64,000 nucleotides of DNA. Origin: Comamonas antarctica (GTDB lineage: Bacteria > Pseudomonadota > Gammaproteobacteria > Burkholderiales > Burkholderiaceae_C). Positions 61,515-64,000 of this stretch are shown piece after piece. The notes under the pieces were generated by a model. It worked only from the letters and a program-made list of their open reading frames with translations, ran no database searches and was not told where the DNA came from. Positions within the stretch are counted from its first letter, which is position 1, and each line of letters starts with the position of its first letter. Made by a program: the position numbers and the translations under genes. The stretch lies in the NCBI RefSeq assembly GCF_013363755.1, contig NZ_CP054840.1, positions 2,163,501 through 2,227,500 on the forward strand, written 5' to 3'.

Positions 61515-63815
61515 ATGACAGAGCAAAACACCTCCGAGATCCCTGCCGCCCGCCCCGCTTCCGACACGCCGGCCGCAGCGCCACCCGCCACGCCCAGACC
61601 GCGCCGCCGCCGTGTGCTGCGCTGGGTCGGTGCTGTCGTTGCCGTGCTGCTCGCGCTGCTCGTCGCGGTGATCCTGTTCATCATTTACTACGACCTGAAC
61701 CGCGCCAAGCCCTGGATCGAGCAGAAGGTCAGCGAGGCCACGGGCCGCAGCTTTGCGATCGACGGTCCGCTCAGCGCCGAATGGCACTGGCCGAGTCAGC
61801 TCGATACCGGATGGCGCCGCTGGGTGCCTGGCGTGACCGTGCATGCCGAGCAGCTGGAGCTGGGCAACCCGGCCGATTTCGCCATTCCCGAAGCGCCTGA
61901 ACGTGCGGTGGCCGGCCTGCCGGTGTTGCCCGCGCGCAAGGCGCTGGGCAAACCCGCGCCGCAGGGCGAGGGCCAGTCGCCCGCAGCCAAGGCCGATGCC
62001 AAGGCGCCCGAAGCCAAGGCGCCCGAAGCCAAGGCCGGCGGCACCGCGCTCGTGACAGACGACGCAAGCAGCGCCGCGCGCGACCCAGCCACTATGGCCA
62101 GCATTGCGCACGCCAGTGCCACGCTGCGGCTGTGGCCGCTGCTGTGGCGCCAACTGCAGATCGATACCCTGGTGCTCGACGAGCCGGACGTCGTGTTTGC
62201 GCGCTACAAGGATGGCAAGGTCAACTGGCAATTCGAGCGCCGCGAGCCCAGCGCCAAGCCCTGGCAGTTCGACGTCGGCGAACTGCGCATCCGGCAAGGC
62301 TGGCTCGGCTACCTCGACGGCACCATCGACCTCGCGGTGCGCGCCCGTCTGGCCTCGATCGACAACGCGCCGGCCGATTCCCCCTACGGCCTCGGATTTG
62401 CGCTCACCGGACGCTACGGCAAGGCCGACGTCACGGGCGAGGGCCGCGCGGGCCCGGTGCTGAGCCTGCGCGCGCAGGAGGTCGACTATCCGCTGCAGTT
62501 CTCGGCGCGCGCCGGCAGCGTCGGCGCCACGGCGGAAGGCATCCTGGCCAACCCCGTCAAGCTGTCGGGCCTGGATTTCGACGTCACGCTCAAGGCGGCC
62601 AGCATGGCCGACCTCTATCCGCTCACCGGCCTGGTGCTGCCCAACACCCCGCCCTTCGAGACCCGCGGCCACCTCACGGGCAGCCTCGAACCGCAAAAAG
62701 CCGTCTGGAAGTACCAGGAGTTCCATGGCAAGGTCGGCCGCAGCGACCTGCACGGCAACCTGACCTACACCTCGGCCAAACCCCGGCCGCGCCTCGAAGG
62801 CAACATGCGCTCCGACCAGCTGCGCCTGGCCGACCTGGTGCCGGTGCTGGGCACGTCCGAAGCCAAGGCCGAGCGCGCCAAGGCCACGGGCGGCAAGATC
62901 CTGCCCCAGGACACCTTTGACATCGGCCGCTGGAACGCGATGGACCTCGACCTGAAATTCGACGGCAAGCACATCGTGAGCTCGGACAAGCTGCCCATCG
63001 ATGCGCTGAGCACCCACGCCACCCTGAAGAACGGCGTGCTGCGCCTCGATCCGCTGCGTTTCGGCATCGCCCAGGGCAAGTTCGATACGGTGGTCTCCCT
63101 CGACAGCAACAAGAAGCCGCTGCAAGGAGAGATCCGCGGCACCGTCGCCGGCCTCAAGCTCTCGGCGCTGTTCCCCAAGGTCGAATTGATGCAAAAGAGC
63201 CTGGGCCAGATGGACGGCGCGCTGGCGCTCAGCGCCCAGGGCAACTCGGTGGCGAAGCTGCTGGGCACCAGCACCGGTGAATTCAAGGTCTACGTGCGCA
63301 ACGGCACACTGAGCGCGCAACTGCTGGACCTGGCCGCGCTGAACGTGGGCTCGATCGTGGTGGCCAAGCTGTTCGGCAATGAGCGCGAGGTGCAGCTGCA
63401 GTGCGCGGTGGCCGATTTCGCCGTCAACAAGGGCGTGGCCCGGATCCGCGTGGGCAAGCTGGCGACGCCTGAAGCCAATGTCGAAGCCACCGGCACCATC
63501 GACCTGGCGCAGGAACTGCTTGACATCAACATCAAGCCTGAATCGCTGAAGTGGAAGTTCTTCTCGCTGCGCACACCGCTTTATGTGCGCGGGCCCTTCT
63601 CCCAGCCCAAGGTCGGACCGCAGGTCGGACCGCTGGCGCTGCGCGCCGGCGCGGCCGTCGCGGCCGCGGCCGTGGCGCCCGTGGCGCTGGCGCTGGTGCC
63701 GATCACCGTGCCCGCGGCCGAGGACGACGCCAACTGCGGCGCGCTGCTGGCCGCGGGCCGGGCCCAGGTGCAGGCCGGGCCCAAGGGCGCCAACAAGCCG
63801 GCGCGCGCCAAGTGA
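61515..63815 (+). CDS. AsmA-family envelope protein
   Basis: The start is set at ATG 61515 (766 aa); ATG 61497 is also possible. After an Ala/Pro-rich cytoplasmic tail and an Arg cluster, one membrane helix follows (VGAVVAVLLALLVAVILFIIY). Then a long periplasmic region with AsmA features: KPWIEQKVSEATGRSFAI, an acidic/Ala repeat (KAPEAKAPEAKA) and TLRLWPLLWRQLQIDTLVLDEP. The C-terminal domain contains FPKVELMQKSLGQMDGALAL. AsmA/TamB-like proteins span the periplasm and are linked to lipid transport. It is chromosomal, divergent from the pseudouridine synthase gene. Confidence 0.9.
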   Translation: MTEQNTSEIPAARPASDTPAAAPPATPRPRRRRVLRWVGAVVAVLLALLVAVILFIIYYDLNRAKPWIEQKVSEATGRSFAIDGPLSAEWHWPSQLDTGWRRWVPGVTVHAEQLELGNPADFAIPEAPERAVAGLPVLPARKALGKPAPQGEGQSPAAKADAKAPEAKAPEAKAGGTALVTDDASSAARDPATMASIAHASATLRLWPLLWRQLQIDTLVLDEPDVVFARYKDGKVNWQFERREPSAKPWQFDVGELRIRQGWLGYLDGTIDLAVRARLASIDNAPADSPYGLGFALTGRYGKADVTGEGRAGPVLSLRAQEVDYPLQFSARAGSVGATAEGILANPVKLSGLDFDVTLKAASMADLYPLTGLVLPNTPPFETRGHLTGSLEPQKAVWKYQEFHGKVGRSDLHGNLTYTSAKPRPRLEGNMRSDQLRLADLVPVLGTSEAKAERAKATGGKILPQDTFDIGRWNAMDLDLKFDGKHIVSSDKLPIDALSTHATLKNGVLRLDPLRFGIAQGKFDTVVSLDSNKKPLQGEIRGTVAGLKLSALFPKVELMQKSLGQMDGALALSAQGNSVAKLLGTSTGEFKVYVRNGTLSAQLLDLAALNVGSIVVAKLFGNEREVQLQCAVADFAVNKGVARIRVGKLATPEANVEATGTIDLAQELLDINIKPESLKWKFFSLRTPLYVRGPFSQPKVGPQVGPLALRAGAAVAAAAVAPVALALVPITVPAAEDDANCGALLAAGRAQVQAGPKGANKPARAK

Positions 63816-63825
63816 ACGGCGACGC

Positions 63826-64000
63826 TCAGGCGTCCTGTACCGCCGCGCTGGCGGCCGCGGGCGCGTCGGCACGCGCATCGGACGCCGTGCTGCAGGCCTG
63901 GCACCAGCCGGCTACCGCCTGCTCCATCGGCCCGGCGCGCTCGAGCAATTGCGGCCAGCGCCGCAGGCAGCCGTGGGCAATGGCTTCGAGCTGCCATACC
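63826..64000 (-). CDS. C-terminal end of an unidentified minus-strand protein (partial)
   Basis: From the window edge the frame reads VWQLEAIAHGCLRRWPQL and a CQAC pair within AVAGWCQACSTASDA, ending in an Ala-rich tail with stop at 63826-63828. It converges on the AsmA gene after 10 bp, as a real neighbour would. The size and function cannot be told from 57 residues. Confidence 0.5.
   Translation of the reverse strand, partial: VWQLEAIAHGCLRRWPQLLERAGPMEQAVAGWCQACSTASDARADAPAAASAAVQDA

Noticed and set aside
61326..63878. 850-codon open frame on the minus strand opposite the AsmA gene
   Set aside because: The translation is low-complexity His/Arg/Ala/Gly-rich with no family motif, and it mirrors the codon structure of the real plus-strand gene in high-GC DNA.

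Overview
The window looks like most of an integrative and conjugative element (ICE) of the PFGI-1/ICEclc/PAGI-2 type sitting in a GC-rich proteobacterial chromosome. The two chromosomal genes on the right flank (an RluA-type pseudouridine synthase and a large AsmA protein), the high GC content and the codon use suggest a betaproteobacterium, probably Burkholderiales/Comamonadaceae. That placement is inference; no rRNA or tRNA gene is visible in the window.

Layout. 1-820: 3' part of a DUF3577 (STY4534-type) ICE replication protein, with the domain present twice. 843-3337: an IS21-family insertion with a frameshifted istA and an intact istB, abutting a truncated OLD-type nuclease gene (3338-3751). 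3974-10014: first conjugation block (PilL, TIGR03759, lytic transglycosylase, TIGR03765, TraD, TIGR03747). 10044-15654: a cargo cassette with defence-like content: a zinc-hook SMC/Rad50-like ATPase, a DUF3800 protein, an unannotated 52-aa gene, an MbcA/ParS-antitoxin-like protein and a divergent AbiH protein. 15791-29825: second conjugation block (RAQPRD protein through the VirB8/9/10-like proteins, the TraC ATPase, a DsbA-like protein, RadC, TraU-like proteins and TraG). 29839-31019: DUF3742 plus a PrlF-YhaV toxin-antitoxin pair with a palindromic operator. 31325-33163: MobH/TraI relaxase.

33244-54119 is a coherent cargo region built around formaldehyde. A minus-strand run holds frmR, frmA, a VOC protein, a DUF3422 protein, fghA, a type II NADH dehydrogenase, rarA, an NhaA-DsbA fusion and a second-type uvrA. 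A plus-strand gene, fdhA, gives a glutathione-independent route. A uvrB, a DUF488 gene, two LysR regulators and a nitrilase/GNAT/NTF2 operon lie between them. Together the genes could oxidise formaldehyde to formate by two routes, recycle the NADH, repair crosslinked DNA and stabilise internal pH. A 71-bp element, 87% identical between its two copies, lies upstream of both formaldehyde operons in the same orientation relative to transcription. It carries a conserved T-N11-A (LysR-type) inverted repeat, so I infer co-regulation.

54604-59650 holds regulators, a Dyp-type peroxidase and the P4-type tyrosine integrase that marks the right end of the element. The boundary must lie between 59650 and 60393. 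No tRNA gene is seen there, unlike the usual tRNA-Gly site of this family. 60393-64000 is ordinary chromosome.
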